Source: Nonomuraea indica
Lineage (GTDB): Bacteria; Actinomycetota; Actinomycetes; Streptosporangiales; Streptosporangiaceae
Reading direction: 5' to 3'
Assembly (NCBI RefSeq): GCF_002850745.1
Contig: NZ_KZ559478.1
Location: 1 to 64,000, forward strand
DNA: 64,000 nt
Made by a program: the position numbers and the translations under genes. Under the pieces are notes generated by a model, which saw nothing but the letters and a program-made list of their open reading frames with translations, was not told the origin of the DNA and made no database searches. Within the stretch, counting starts at the first letter, position 1. Each line of letters starts with the position of its first letter. Below are positions 8,175 through 16,173 of the stretch, piece by piece.

Positions 8175-8819
8175 TCAAACCTCTTCTACAGGAGACCCCC
8201 CGCGAGCGGCTGACTCACGTGCGCGACGCCACTGCACGAGCAGACCGCCAGGAACGTCCTCCACGGTCAGCGCGTAGCAGATGTGGTCACGCCAGGCTCC
8301 GTCGATGTGAAGTTGGCGACGCCGTATGCCTTCTTCCCTGAATCCGAGCTTCTCAACCACCCTGCGGCTGGCTTGGTTCTCGGGCCGGATGTTGGCCTCC
8401 AGGCGGTGCAGCCCGGTGGTGAAGAAGCAGTGGTCGACGGCCATCGCGAGGGCGGTGGGGGTGATGCCCTGACCCGCCAGCTTGCCGTCGATCCAGTAGC
8501 CCACCTGGGCGGAACGCGCCGAGCCCCAGACGATCGCCCCGATGGTGAGCTGCCCGGCGAACCGGCCACCGTGCGTGATCACCCACGGTAGCGCCATGCC
8601 CTGTCGCGCCTCGCGGCGCAGGGTGCCGACCATGGAGATGTACGGGCCGAGTCCGGTGCGGAACAGCGGCGTCTCCGGGTTGCTCGGCTCCCACGGACGC
8701 AGCCAGTCGGCGTTGCGCAGCCGGGTCTCACGCCAGACGCGAACGTCGGCCAGCCGGAGTGGGCGCAGGCTTACGGGCCCCTCGGTCAGGGTCGCCGGCC
8801 AGCCACGAAGTCGATCCAC
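8175..8819 (-). CDS. rimJ: RimJ-type GNAT N-acetyltransferase
   Basis: The 214-residue protein shows the GNAT fold of the ribosomal-protein acetyltransferase group: LRPLRLADVRVW at the start, VGYWIDGKLAGQGI (acetyl-CoA loop, around residues 108-121), then GLHRLEANIRPENQASRRVVEKLGF. It probably acetylates the alpha-amino group of a ribosomal or other protein. It lies between mogA and sepX, a position conserved in actinobacteria, which suggests a link to the division cluster rather than to cofactor synthesis. Start is the first ATG. Confidence 0.88.
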   Translation of the reverse strand: MDRLRGWPATLTEGPVSLRPLRLADVRVWRETRLRNADWLRPWEPSNPETPLFRTGLGPYISMVGTLRREARQGMALPWVITHGGRFAGQLTIGAIVWGSARSAQVGYWIDGKLAGQGITPTALAMAVDHCFFTTGLHRLEANIRPENQASRRVVEKLGFREEGIRRRQLHIDGAWRDHICYALTVEDVPGGLLVQWRRARESAARGGSPVEEV

Positions 8820-8859
8820 GCCACCATCATCCCTCCTGGGGCTTCGCCCCCGCCACAGG

Positions 8860-9336
8860 TCAGCGCGGGTGGTCGCCGCCGCGGATCTGGTCGACCGCGT
8901 GCTTGAGCACGGGCGCCAGGACGGCGACGCCGTCGCGGACGCCTCCGGTGGAGCCCGGCAGGTTGACGATGAGCGTGGACGCCGCCTGCCCGGCGAGGCC
9001 GCGGGACAGGATGGAGGTGGGGACCCTGTCGCGGTTCGCCTGCCGGATGGCCTCCGCGATGCCGGGGATCTCCCGGGTGATCACCCGGGCGGTCATCTCC
9101 GGCGTGAGGTCCAGCGGCGTCAGGCCCGTCCCCCCGGTCGTCACGATCGCGTCGTAGCCGGCGGCGACCCCGTCACGCAGGGCCGCCTCGACCGCCTCGC
9201 CGTCCGGCACCACCATGGGCCCCTCCACGGCGCAGCCCGCCTCCTGCAGCAACGACACCAGGAGAGGCCCGGACCTGTCCTCGTACACCCCGGCGGAGGC
9301 CCGGTTCGACACCGTCACCACGAGTGCACGGATCAT
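8860..9336 (-). CDS. mogA: Molybdopterin adenylyltransferase (MogA/MoaB family)
   Basis: The 158-residue protein carries the family signatures VTVSNRASAG, TTGGTGLTPLDLTPE (substrate-binding GGTG loop, about 71-85) and NLPGS. It activates molybdopterin by adenylylation in molybdenum-cofactor synthesis. I start at MIRALVV (9336) rather than four codons upstream, because its ATG then overlaps the moaC stop in an ATGA, as elsewhere in this operon. It is translationally coupled to moaC and the MoeA-like gene. Confidence 0.92.
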   Translation of the reverse strand: MIRALVVTVSNRASAGVYEDRSGPLLVSLLQEAGCAVEGPMVVPDGEAVEAALRDGVAAGYDAIVTTGGTGLTPLDLTPEMTARVITREIPGIAEAIRQANRDRVPTSILSRGLAGQAASTLIVNLPGSTGGVRDGVAVLAPVLKHAVDQIRGGDHPR

Positions 9337-9803
9337 GGCCGCGTCCACACCCCCGTCTTGCCGCCGGTCTTCTCCTCCACCCGTACGTCGGTGACCACGG
9401 CCGCCGGGTCCACCGCCTTCACCATGTCGATCAGTGCGAGCGCCGCCACCGACACCGCGGTCAGCGCCTCCATCTCGACCCCGGTGCGGTCGGCCGTCTT
9501 CACCCTGGCGGTGATCGCGACACCCCAGTCCGTCACGTCGAGGGTGACCTTGACCCCGTGCAGGGCGATCGGGTGGCAGAGCGGGATCAGGTCGGGTGTC
9601 CGTTTCGCGCCCATGATCCCGGCGATCCGGGCCACACCGAGCGCGTCTCCCTTGGGAACCTCTCCCGACCGCAGCAGCGCCACGGCCTCGCCGGACAGCA
9701 GCACCCGCCCCGTCGCCGTGGCCGTACGCGCGCCGACGTCCTTGGCGGAGACGTCCACCATGCGGGCCGCGCCCGTCTCGTCCAGGTGCGTGAACTCGCT
9801 CAC
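9333..9803 (-). CDS. moaC: Cyclic pyranopterin monophosphate synthase MoaC
   Basis: At 156 residues this is normal length, with the MoaC hallmarks MVDVSAKDVGARTATATG, then GIMGAKRTPDLIPLCHPI and GVEMEALTAVSVAALALIDMVKA. The conserved active-site Lys, His and Asp residues are visible. MoaC performs the cyclisation that forms cPMP, with MoaA (not in this window). Its ATG overlaps the end of the MoeA-like gene by 4 bp, and its TGA overlaps mogA, so three genes are translationally coupled. Confidence 0.96.
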   Translation of the reverse strand: MSEFTHLDETGAARMVDVSAKDVGARTATATGRVLLSGEAVALLRSGEVPKGDALGVARIAGIMGAKRTPDLIPLCHPIALHGVKVTLDVTDWGVAITARVKTADRTGVEMEALTAVSVAALALIDMVKAVDPAAVVTDVRVEEKTGGKTGVWTRP

Positions 9804-10987
9804 AGCCTGATCACCTGGACCGCCGTGCCCGAGGGCACCTCCGTCACGTCCTCGGGCACCACGATGAGGGCGTTCGCCGTGGCCAGCGCGGCGAGCTGGT
9901 GCGAGCCCTGCCCGTGCACGGGTGTCACGGTGCCGTCGTCGGCCAGCACCCCGCGCAGGAACGACCGCCGCCCCGCCGGTGAGCGCAGCGCGCCGATGAC
10001 GTACGCCTCCACGGTCTCGGGGAACCCGGCCGGCAGGCCGCGCATCTTGCGCAGCGCGGGCCGGACGAACAGCATGAACGACACGAACGACGAGACGGGG
10101 TTGCCGGGCAGCGCGAAGATCGGCACTTGGTCCTCCCCCACCACGCCGAACCCCTGCGGCATGCCGGGCTGCATGGCCACCCGCTCGAAGTGGACCGTGC
10201 CGAGCGGCCCGAGCGCCTGCTTGACCGGTTCGTACGCGCCCATCGAGACGCCCCCGCTGGTGACGACGGCGTCGGCCCGGACGAGTTGCGCGTCGAGCTG
10301 GTCGAGGAACGTGGCCGGGTCGTCGTTGACGGTGGTGGCGCGGAAGGCCTCCGCGCCCGCCTCCCTGACGGCGGCGGTCAGCGTGAAACTGTTGGAGTCC
10401 CAGATCTGGCCGGGCTGCAACGGCGTTCCCGGCTCCGCCAGCTCGGCTCCGGTCGACAGCACGACGACCCGCGGCAGCGGCCGCGCCCTGACCCGCCGGC
10501 GGCCCACCCCGGCGATGATGCCGAGTTGGGCGGCGCCGATCACGGTGCCGGGCTTGAGCACGATCTCACCGGCCTGCACGTCCTCGCCGGCCCGGCGGAT
10601 CGAGTACCCCGCGGGGGCGCTGCGGTCGATGGTGACGGTGACCGTGCCGCCGTCGGTCCATTCGACCGGCACGACCGTGTCGGCGCCGGCCGGCACGGGC
10701 GCCCCCGTCATGATCCGTACGGCGTGGCCCTGTCCCACGGCACGCAGCTCGCGCGACCCGGCCGCCACGTCGTCGACGACCGCCAGCCGGGCCGGCACCT
10801 GCTCGATGTCGGCGGCCCGTACGGCATAGCCGTCCATCGCAGAGTTGTCGAACGGCGGCAGCGGCACCGGCGAGGTCACCTCCTCGGCCAGCGTCGTGCC
10901 GAGCGCCCGCTCCAGCTCCAGCTCCAGGGGCGCGAGCGGCCGTACGGTGGCCAGGATGTCGGCCAGGTGGGCGTCAACCGATTTCAT
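9800..10987 (-). CDS. glp: MoeA/gephyrin-like protein (Glp type)
   Basis: This is a 395-residue MoeA-fold protein: the FDNSAMDGYAVR region near the N-terminus, GxxVxxPGTVIG in the middle, SGGVSMGAYE (about 245-255) in the MogA-like domain, LPGNPVSSFVSFMLFVRPALR, and a C-terminal beta domain. MoeA inserts molybdate into adenylylated molybdopterin. Because this copy sits between galU and rimJ/sepX, the order seen for Corynebacterium Glp, it may instead or also act in cell division through its membrane partner at 7463-8056. It overlaps galU by 14 bp. The MoeA fold is certain; Glp versus enzyme is an inference from synteny. Confidence 0.9.
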   Translation of the reverse strand: MKSVDAHLADILATVRPLAPLELELERALGTTLAEEVTSPVPLPPFDNSAMDGYAVRAADIEQVPARLAVVDDVAAGSRELRAVGQGHAVRIMTGAPVPAGADTVVPVEWTDGGTVTVTIDRSAPAGYSIRRAGEDVQAGEIVLKPGTVIGAAQLGIIAGVGRRRVRARPLPRVVVLSTGAELAEPGTPLQPGQIWDSNSFTLTAAVREAGAEAFRATTVNDDPATFLDQLDAQLVRADAVVTSGGVSMGAYEPVKQALGPLGTVHFERVAMQPGMPQGFGVVGEDQVPIFALPGNPVSSFVSFMLFVRPALRKMRGLPAGFPETVEAYVIGALRSPAGRRSFLRGVLADDGTVTPVHGQGSHQLAALATANALIVVPEDVTEVPSGTAVQVIRL

Positions 10988-11876
10988 CGAGGAACTCCCG
11001 CAGCCACGGCACGAACTCCGGCGCCAGGTCCGGCCGGTCCGCCGCGAACTTCACCACCGTGCGCAGGTAGTCGAGCTTGTCACCGGTGTCGTACCGCCGG
11101 CCGCGGAACAGCACGCCGTGGACGGGTCCGCCCTGGTCGGTGCCGCGCCCGGCGAGCGTGCGCAGCGCGTCGGTGAGCTGGATCTCGTTGCCGCGGCCGG
11201 GCGGGGTGTTCTCCAGCACCTCGAACACCGCCGGGTCGATCACGTAGCGGCCGATGATGGCCCAGTTGGACGGCGCCTCCTCGACCGGCGGCTTCTCCAC
11301 CAGGTCGGTGACGCGCACGACGTCGTCCTCGGAGGTCGCCTCGATCGTCGCGACCCCGTACAGCGAGACCTGCTCCTTCGGCACCTCCATCAGCGCGATG
11401 ACGCTGCCGCCGTAGGTGTCGCGCACCTCGATCATGCGCTTGAGCAGCTCGTCGCGCCGGTCGATGAGGTCGTCGCCGAGCAGGCAGGCGAACGGGTTGT
11501 CGCCGACATGCTGTTTGGCGCAGAGCACCGCGTGGCCGAGGCCCTTCGGCTCGCCCTGCCGTACGTAGTGGAGTGTGGCGAGCGAGGCGGGCTCGCGGAC
11601 CTGGGACAACCGGTGCTCGTCGCCCTTGGCTTCGAGTACCTCCTCCAGCTCGAACGCCCGGTCGAAGTGGTCCTCGATCGACCGTTTGTTCTTGCCCGTG
11701 ACCATGAGGACGTCGAGCAGCCCAGCGGAGGCGGCCTCCTCGACGACATACTGGATAGCGGGCTTGTCGACGATGGGCAGCATCTCCTTGGGTGTCGCCT
11801 TGGTCGCCGGAAGGAACCGGGTGCCCAGACCCGCGGCGGGCACGACGGCTTTCGTCACAGGGTCGAAGTCAGCCAT
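10974..11876 (-). CDS. galU: UTP-glucose-1-phosphate uridylyltransferase
   Basis: The 300-residue GalU has the nucleotide-binding signature VPAAGLGTRFLPATKATPKEMLPIVDKPAIQ (12-42 region), GDDLID metal-binding motif, the VEKP substrate loop and GNEIQLTDAL. It makes UDP-glucose from UTP and glucose-1-phosphate for envelope polysaccharides and trehalose. It is the first gene of the minus-strand cluster and is divergent from the 5-FTHF cyclo-ligase across a gap of only 12 bp, so both may have leaderless or nearly leaderless transcripts. Confidence 0.96.
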   Translation of the reverse strand: MADFDPVTKAVVPAAGLGTRFLPATKATPKEMLPIVDKPAIQYVVEEAASAGLLDVLMVTGKNKRSIEDHFDRAFELEEVLEAKGDEHRLSQVREPASLATLHYVRQGEPKGLGHAVLCAKQHVGDNPFACLLGDDLIDRRDELLKRMIEVRDTYGGSVIALMEVPKEQVSLYGVATIEATSEDDVVRVTDLVEKPPVEEAPSNWAIIGRYVIDPAVFEVLENTPPGRGNEIQLTDALRTLAGRGTDQGGPVHGVLFRGRRYDTGDKLDYLRTVVKFAADRPDLAPEFVPWLREFLDEIG

Positions 11877-11888
11877 ACATAGACCCTA

Positions 11889-12470
11889 GTGGAGGTCCCT
11901 GTGGACAAGCTGAACCTGCGTCGCGAGCTGCTGTCCGCGCGCGCCTCCCTCACCCCCGAGCAGCGGCGCGCGAACGCCGTCAACGTCCGCGAGACACTGC
12001 TCGACCAGCCATGGGTGCAGATGGCGGGGCTGGTGGCCTGCTACTGGTCCATCGGCACCGAGCCGGACACGCACGGGCTGGTGTTCGCGCTGTGGAAGCA
12101 CGGCGCGACCGTGATCCTGCCCGTCCTGCGCGAGGACCACGACCTCGACTGGGCCGTCTACGACGGGCCCGACACGCTGGCGCCGGGCCGGCTCGGGCTG
12201 ATGGAGCCGGTTGACACGCGCCGGGGGGTCGAAGCGATCCGCACCGCCGCGCTGGTGATCGTCCCGGCGCTCGCCGTGGACAGGCTCTCGGGGGTACGGC
12301 TGGGCCGCGGCGGCGGCTCGTACGACCGCGCCCTGGCCCGGGTCGGCCCGAACGTCCCCACCGTCGCCTTGCTCCACGACGGCGAGCTGATCGACGACGT
12401 GCCGGCCGAGCCCCATGACCAGCGGGTCCGCTGGGCGATCAGCCCCGAGGGACTCACTAGTCTTATGTGA
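11889..12470 (+). CDS. 5-formyltetrahydrofolate cyclo-ligase
   Basis: The 193-residue protein is of usual length: KLNLRRELLSARASLTPEQRR at the N-terminus, GCY-like ACYWSIGTEPDT, and the hallmark LGRGGGSYDRAL (about residues 138-149) that binds ATP and substrate. It converts 5-formyl-THF to 5,10-methenyl-THF. Two GTG starts are possible (11889 and 11901); neither has a clear ribosome site. It is divergent from galU, and the antiporter gene follows at once. Confidence 0.92.
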   Translation: MEVPVDKLNLRRELLSARASLTPEQRRANAVNVRETLLDQPWVQMAGLVACYWSIGTEPDTHGLVFALWKHGATVILPVLREDHDLDWAVYDGPDTLAPGRLGLMEPVDTRRGVEAIRTAALVIVPALAVDRLSGVRLGRGGGSYDRALARVGPNVPTVALLHDGELIDDVPAEPHDQRVRWAISPEGLTSLM

Positions 12471-12493
12471 CCGAACAGACGAGAGGGGGCTAT

Positions 12494-13996
12494 ATGACGC
12501 TGGATGTCTGGCTTCTTCTCGGAGCAGCGATCGTCATCGCCGCGATCGCGTCCGTCCGGGTCGCGCACCGCAGCGGTCTGCCGAGCCTCCTGCTGTTCCT
12601 CGGGTTCGGGCTGGCGCTGGGCGACTCGGGGCTGGGCATCCCGTTCAACGACCCTGACCTGGCCAAGCAGATCGGCATGATCGCGCTGGCGGTGATCCTG
12701 GCCGAGGGTGGCCTGACCACCACCTGGTCCCATGTGCGCCGCTCGGTGCCGCTGGCGTTGATCCTCGCCACCATCGGCGTCGCGACCAGCATCGTGGTGA
12801 TGGCCGTGATCGTCCAGGCGCTGCTGGGCCTGGAGCTGACGACCGCGTTGATCCTCGGCGCGGTGCTGGCGCCCACCGACGCCGCCGCCGTCTTCTCCGT
12901 GCTGCGCCGCCTGCCGCTGCCGCCGCGCCTGGCCGGCGCGCTGGAGGCGGAGTCGGGCTTCAACGACGCCCCCACCGTCATCGCCGTGGTGCTGCTGAGC
13001 AGCATGGCGGGCGCGCCGTCCCTCGGGACGTTCGTGCTGGACACCACGATCGAGCTGGTGATCGGCGCGGCAGTCGGCCTCGCCGTCGGGCCCGCCGGCG
13101 CCTACGCGCTGCGCCGCGTCGCCCTGCCCGCCTCGGGCCTCTACCCGATCGCGGTGCTGGCGCTGACCTTCGTCTCGTACGGCGGCGCCGTGCTGCTGCA
13201 CGGCTCGGGCTTCCTGGCGATCTACCTGACGGCGCTCATCCTGGGCAACTCCCGGCTGCCGCACCGGGCCGCCACCCGGGGCTTCGCCGAGGGCGCGGCG
13301 TGGCTGGCGCAGATCGGGCTGTTCGTCATGCTCGGGCTGCTCGCCAGCCCCAAGGAGATGGGGTCCGCGATCCTGCCCGGTCTCATCGCGGGAACGGTCC
13401 TCGTCCTGATCGCGCGACCGGTGTCGGTGGCGGTCAGCGCGGTCGTGGCACAGGTGCTGCGGCTGGCCAGGGTGAGCTGGCGGGAGCAGGCGTTCCTGTC
13501 GTGGGCGGGACTGCGGGGCGCGATCCCGATCGTGCTGGCCACGATCCCGTGGGCGGCGGACGTCGAGGGCTCCAAGCACGTCTTCAACCAGGTCTTCATC
13601 ATCGTGATCGTCTTCACGCTGCTGCAGGGGCCGACGCTGCCCTGGGTGGCCAGGAGGCTGGGGGTGACCGCGCCCGGCGAGGCGCACGACCTGGAGGTCG
13701 AGTCGGCGCCGCTGGAGGAGCTGCAGGCCGACCTGCTGCAGGTCAAGGTGTCGGCCGGATCGCAGTTGCACGGCGTGGAGATCTTCGAGCTGCGGCTGCC
13801 GGCGGGCGCGGCGGTGACCCTGGTGGTCCGCGACGGCACGTCGTTCGTGCCTGCCGCCGACACCCGCATCCGCGCCGACGACCAGCTTCTCGTCGTCACC
13901 ACCGCTGCCTGTCGCGACCAGGTCGAACGCCGCCTGCGCGCGGTCAGCCGGCGCGGCAAGCTGGCCGGATGGTACGGCGAGCGGGGACTGGAATAG
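12494..13996 (+). CDS. cvrA: CvrA-type potassium/proton antiporter
   Basis: The product of about 500 residues has twelve or so membrane helices (about 1-385) of the CPA1 exchanger type, including the conserved APTDAAAVFSVLRR and ESGFNDAPT motifs with the transport Asp residues. A cytoplasmic RCK_C domain (about 405-490, ending ADDQLLVVTT) follows. I choose ATG 12494, preceded by gagaggggg, over the GTG at 12467 that overlaps the upstream stop. It probably exports K+ or Na+ in exchange for protons and is ligand-regulated through RCK_C. Confidence 0.9.
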   Translation: MTLDVWLLLGAAIVIAAIASVRVAHRSGLPSLLLFLGFGLALGDSGLGIPFNDPDLAKQIGMIALAVILAEGGLTTTWSHVRRSVPLALILATIGVATSIVVMAVIVQALLGLELTTALILGAVLAPTDAAAVFSVLRRLPLPPRLAGALEAESGFNDAPTVIAVVLLSSMAGAPSLGTFVLDTTIELVIGAAVGLAVGPAGAYALRRVALPASGLYPIAVLALTFVSYGGAVLLHGSGFLAIYLTALILGNSRLPHRAATRGFAEGAAWLAQIGLFVMLGLLASPKEMGSAILPGLIAGTVLVLIARPVSVAVSAVVAQVLRLARVSWREQAFLSWAGLRGAIPIVLATIPWAADVEGSKHVFNQVFIIVIVFTLLQGPTLPWVARRLGVTAPGEAHDLEVESAPLEELQADLLQVKVSAGSQLHGVEIFELRLPAGAAVTLVVRDGTSFVPAADTRIRADDQLLVVTTAACRDQVERRLRAVSRRGKLAGWYGERGLE

Positions 13997-14064
13997 CCGA
14001 TTGACCGGATCGGTTACCATTAGCAGTCGCATAGCTCGAGTGCCAGAGCCTGAAGGAGGAGCGC

Positions 14065-14382
14065 GTGCCGACCTACCAGTACGCCTGCAACGACTGCGGT
14101 GAGCAGCTCGAGGTCGTCCAGAAGTTCACCGACGACGCGCTGACCGTCTGCCCCGCCTGCCAGGGCAACCTGCGCAAGGTCTTCTCCGCCGTCGGCATCG
14201 TGTTCAAGGGGTCGGGCTTCTACCGCACCGACAGCCGTTCGTCGTCCAGCTCGTCGACGCCGGCGTCCTCGTCCACCTCGGGTTCTTCGTCAGCTTCCGC
14301 TTCGTCGAGCTCGTCCTCGTCGAAGTCCGGCGACTCGTCCTCCGCCTCCACGGCCCCCGCCCCCGCCGCGGCCTCCAGCTGA
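14065..14382 (+). CDS. FmdB-family zinc ribbon protein
   Basis: The N-terminal 50 residues are the FmdB/putative regulatory zinc ribbon: MPTYQYACNDCGEQLE with two C-x-x-C knuckles (CNDC and CPAC), then KVFSAVGIVFKGSGFYRTD. The second half (about 60-105) is a low-complexity Ser/Ala/Thr/Pro tail, likely disordered. GTG start with aaggagga ahead. The family is named from the formamidase regulator FmdB, but its role in actinobacteria is not settled. It precedes the MTA phosphorylase gene as in related genera. Confidence 0.92.
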   Translation: MPTYQYACNDCGEQLEVVQKFTDDALTVCPACQGNLRKVFSAVGIVFKGSGFYRTDSRSSSSSSTPASSSTSGSSSASASSSSSSSKSGDSSSASTAPAPAAASS

Positions 14383-14613
14383 CCCGGACGGCTCGGCACG
14401 CTCTCCGAACGGCTGGCCGACGGCTCGACCTCCGGGCGCCTCACCCGGGCGACGTCGGCCCAGCCCTGGCGGCACGTTGCCACTCCCGAGCCCTGTGGAC
14501 GGTCCGGAAGGCCGCGCGTCGACACGGTCGCCGAGAGGTCGCGAGCCCCCGCATCGGCTGTACCGATCGCCCAGCTTGTCCCACAACGGCGTGGATACGG
14601 TCGAGGCCGCGAG

Positions 14614-14645
14614 CTGTCCACAGGGGTCGAGGCGCGTTATCCACA
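14614..14645 (+). other. Two DnaA-box-like 9-mers in the mtnP leader
   Basis: The 316-bp gap 14383-14698 has no gene. It holds an exact ttatccaca (14637-14645) and ctgtccaca (14614-14622); a further related word (ctgtggacg) lies near 14490. These match the DnaA-box consensus. No dnaA, dnaN or gyrB is near, so this is not oriC; a DnaA-titrating or regulatory site, or chance, are the options. Confidence 0.35.
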
Positions 14646-14698
14646 GAACCCCGTTCCGGAGCGGCGGCCTCCCCGAAGAAGTCGATAGCCTCGGCGCC

Positions 14699-15505
14699 AT
14701 GGTCACTAGCGCACCCATCGGCGTCATCGGCGGCTCCGGCCTCTACTCCCTCCTTGACGACGCGGAGGAGGTCGAGCTCACCACCCCCTATGGGCCACCG
14801 AGCGACGTGGTCACCGTGGGGCGGATCGGCTCGCGTTCCGTCGCCTTCGTCCCCCGGCACGGGCGGGACCACCGTTTCCCCCCACACCGCATCCCCTACC
14901 GGGCCAACCTCTGGGCACTTCGCTCCCTGGGCGTGCGCCAGGTGCTGGCGCCCAACGCTGTCGGCTCGCTCCGCCCGGAGCACGGTCCCGGCGTGATCGT
15001 GGTCCCCGACCAGCTCGTCGACCGCACCTCCGGGCGCGTCCAGACCTACTACGACGCGAGCGGCGCCGTCCACGTCTCGTTCGCCGACCCTTACTGCCCC
15101 TCGGGCCGCGCGGTGGCGGTGGCCTCCGCACGAGCAGGCGGGTGGGAGACGGTCGACGGCGGCACCTTGGTGGTCATCGAAGGGCCCCGGTTCTCCACCC
15201 GGGCCGAGTCGCGCTGGTTCGCCGCCAACGGCTGGACGATCGTCGGCATGACCGGCTTCCCGGAGGCGGTCCTGGCCCGCGAGCTGGCCCTCTGCTATAC
15301 CCCGCTGTCGCTGGTGACCGACCACGACGCGGGGGTCGAGGCGGGTGAGGGGGTGACGCACGAGGAGGTGCTGGAGTTCTTCGCCCAGAACGTCACCCGC
15401 ATGCGCACGCTGGTCGCCGATGCGGTGCAGTCCCTGCCCACCGACCGGACGTGCCCGTGCGGCTCCGCTCTGGACGGCCTGAAGCTCCCGTTCGAGCTGC
15501 CATGA
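14699..15505 (+). CDS. mtnP: S-methyl-5'-thioadenosine phosphorylase
   Basis: The 268-residue protein begins IGVIGGSGLYSL (phosphate-binding loop), then FVPRHGRDHRFPPHRIPYRANLWAL, GVRQVLAPNAVGSL, GPRFSTRAESRWF, GMTGFPEAVLARELALCY and the substrate Asp pair in TDHDAG. It cleaves 5'-methylthioadenosine to adenine and 5-methylthioribose-1-phosphate in methionine salvage. The ATG at 14699 is right before the conserved start; the longer open frame upstream runs through non-coding sequence. It overlaps the SAF gene by 4 bp (ATGA). Confidence 0.95.
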   Translation: MVTSAPIGVIGGSGLYSLLDDAEEVELTTPYGPPSDVVTVGRIGSRSVAFVPRHGRDHRFPPHRIPYRANLWALRSLGVRQVLAPNAVGSLRPEHGPGVIVVPDQLVDRTSGRVQTYYDASGAVHVSFADPYCPSGRAVAVASARAGGWETVDGGTLVVIEGPRFSTRAESRWFAANGWTIVGMTGFPEAVLARELALCYTPLSLVTDHDAGVEAGEGVTHEEVLEFFAQNVTRMRTLVADAVQSLPTDRTCPCGSALDGLKLPFELP

Positions 15506-16173
15506 CCGGCGGCGGCCGCCTCGACACCCGCCGGCCTGGCAGCGACCGGTCCAGGATCGGGCAGCACGGCAACGAGCACTCTGGCCTCAGACGCCTCGGC
15601 CTCAGACGCCTCGGGGGCCGGCGCCTCGGCGACCGCCGGCACCGCCGCACGATCGCCGCCGTGCTGGCCGGCGCGGGCGTCCTGCTGGGTTACTCGGCCC
15701 TGCGCCCCACCCAGGGCGCTCCGGTCCTGGTGGCCGCGCGCGACCTCTCGCCAGGGGTGCTGCGCCCGGCCGACCTGGTGGCGGTCCCGCTCGACCACCC
15801 TCCCGACGGAGCGATCCGTTCGGGTGCCGTGGGCAGGGTCCTGGCCGGCCCGATGCGCCGAGGCGAGCCCCTCACCGACGCACGCCTGCTCCACACGCTC
15901 CGCCTGCCCCCGGGCACGGTGGCCACCCCGGTGCGCATCGCCGACGCCGATGCGGTCCGGCTGATCTCCCCCGGCTCCACCATCGGTGTGCTCGCCGCCT
16001 GGGAGGGTCAGGCGGCCCAGCTCGTCGCCGACGACGTCACCGTGGTGACCATCCCGCCGGCCGACGACGACAAGGGCGCGCTGATCGTGCTGGCCACCAC
16101 CCCGGCCCAAGCGGGCACACTGACCGCGGCCCAGGCCGGCGGCCACCTCTCGATCACCATCAAGCCCGGCTAG
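15502..16173 (+). CDS. SAF-domain membrane protein (CpaB-like)
   Basis: The 223-residue protein has an Arg-rich cytoplasmic head with degenerate GLRRL repeats (about 28-42), one membrane helix (about 49-68, TIAAVLAGAGVLLGYSAL), and a SAF domain starting PVLVAARDLSPGVLRPADLVAVPL. SAF domains occur in the pilus protein CpaB/RcpC, but no pilus genes are near. The ATGA overlap with mtnP supports the start. Its TAG overlaps the stop of the convergent peptidase gene. Confidence 0.85.
   Translation: MTGGGRLDTRRPGSDRSRIGQHGNEHSGLRRLGLRRLGGRRLGDRRHRRTIAAVLAGAGVLLGYSALRPTQGAPVLVAARDLSPGVLRPADLVAVPLDHPPDGAIRSGAVGRVLAGPMRRGEPLTDARLLHTLRLPPGTVATPVRIADADAVRLISPGSTIGVLAAWEGQAAQLVADDVTVVTIPPADDDKGALIVLATTPAQAGTLTAAQAGGHLSITIKPG
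15583..15627 (+). repeat. 15-bp tandem repeat in the SAF gene
   Basis: ggcctcagacgcctc occurs twice in tandem, followed by a degenerate third unit (gggggccggcgcctc). It encodes the GLRRL repeats of the cytoplasmic head. Confidence 0.85.

Noticed and set aside
12158..14032. Minus-strand frame of 624 codons
   Set aside because: Antisense shadow of the cyclo-ligase and antiporter genes; His/Gln/Arg-rich low-complexity translation without motifs.
14614..14645. Chromosomal origin oriC
   Set aside because: Two DnaA-like words are too few, and dnaA/dnaN are not adjacent.
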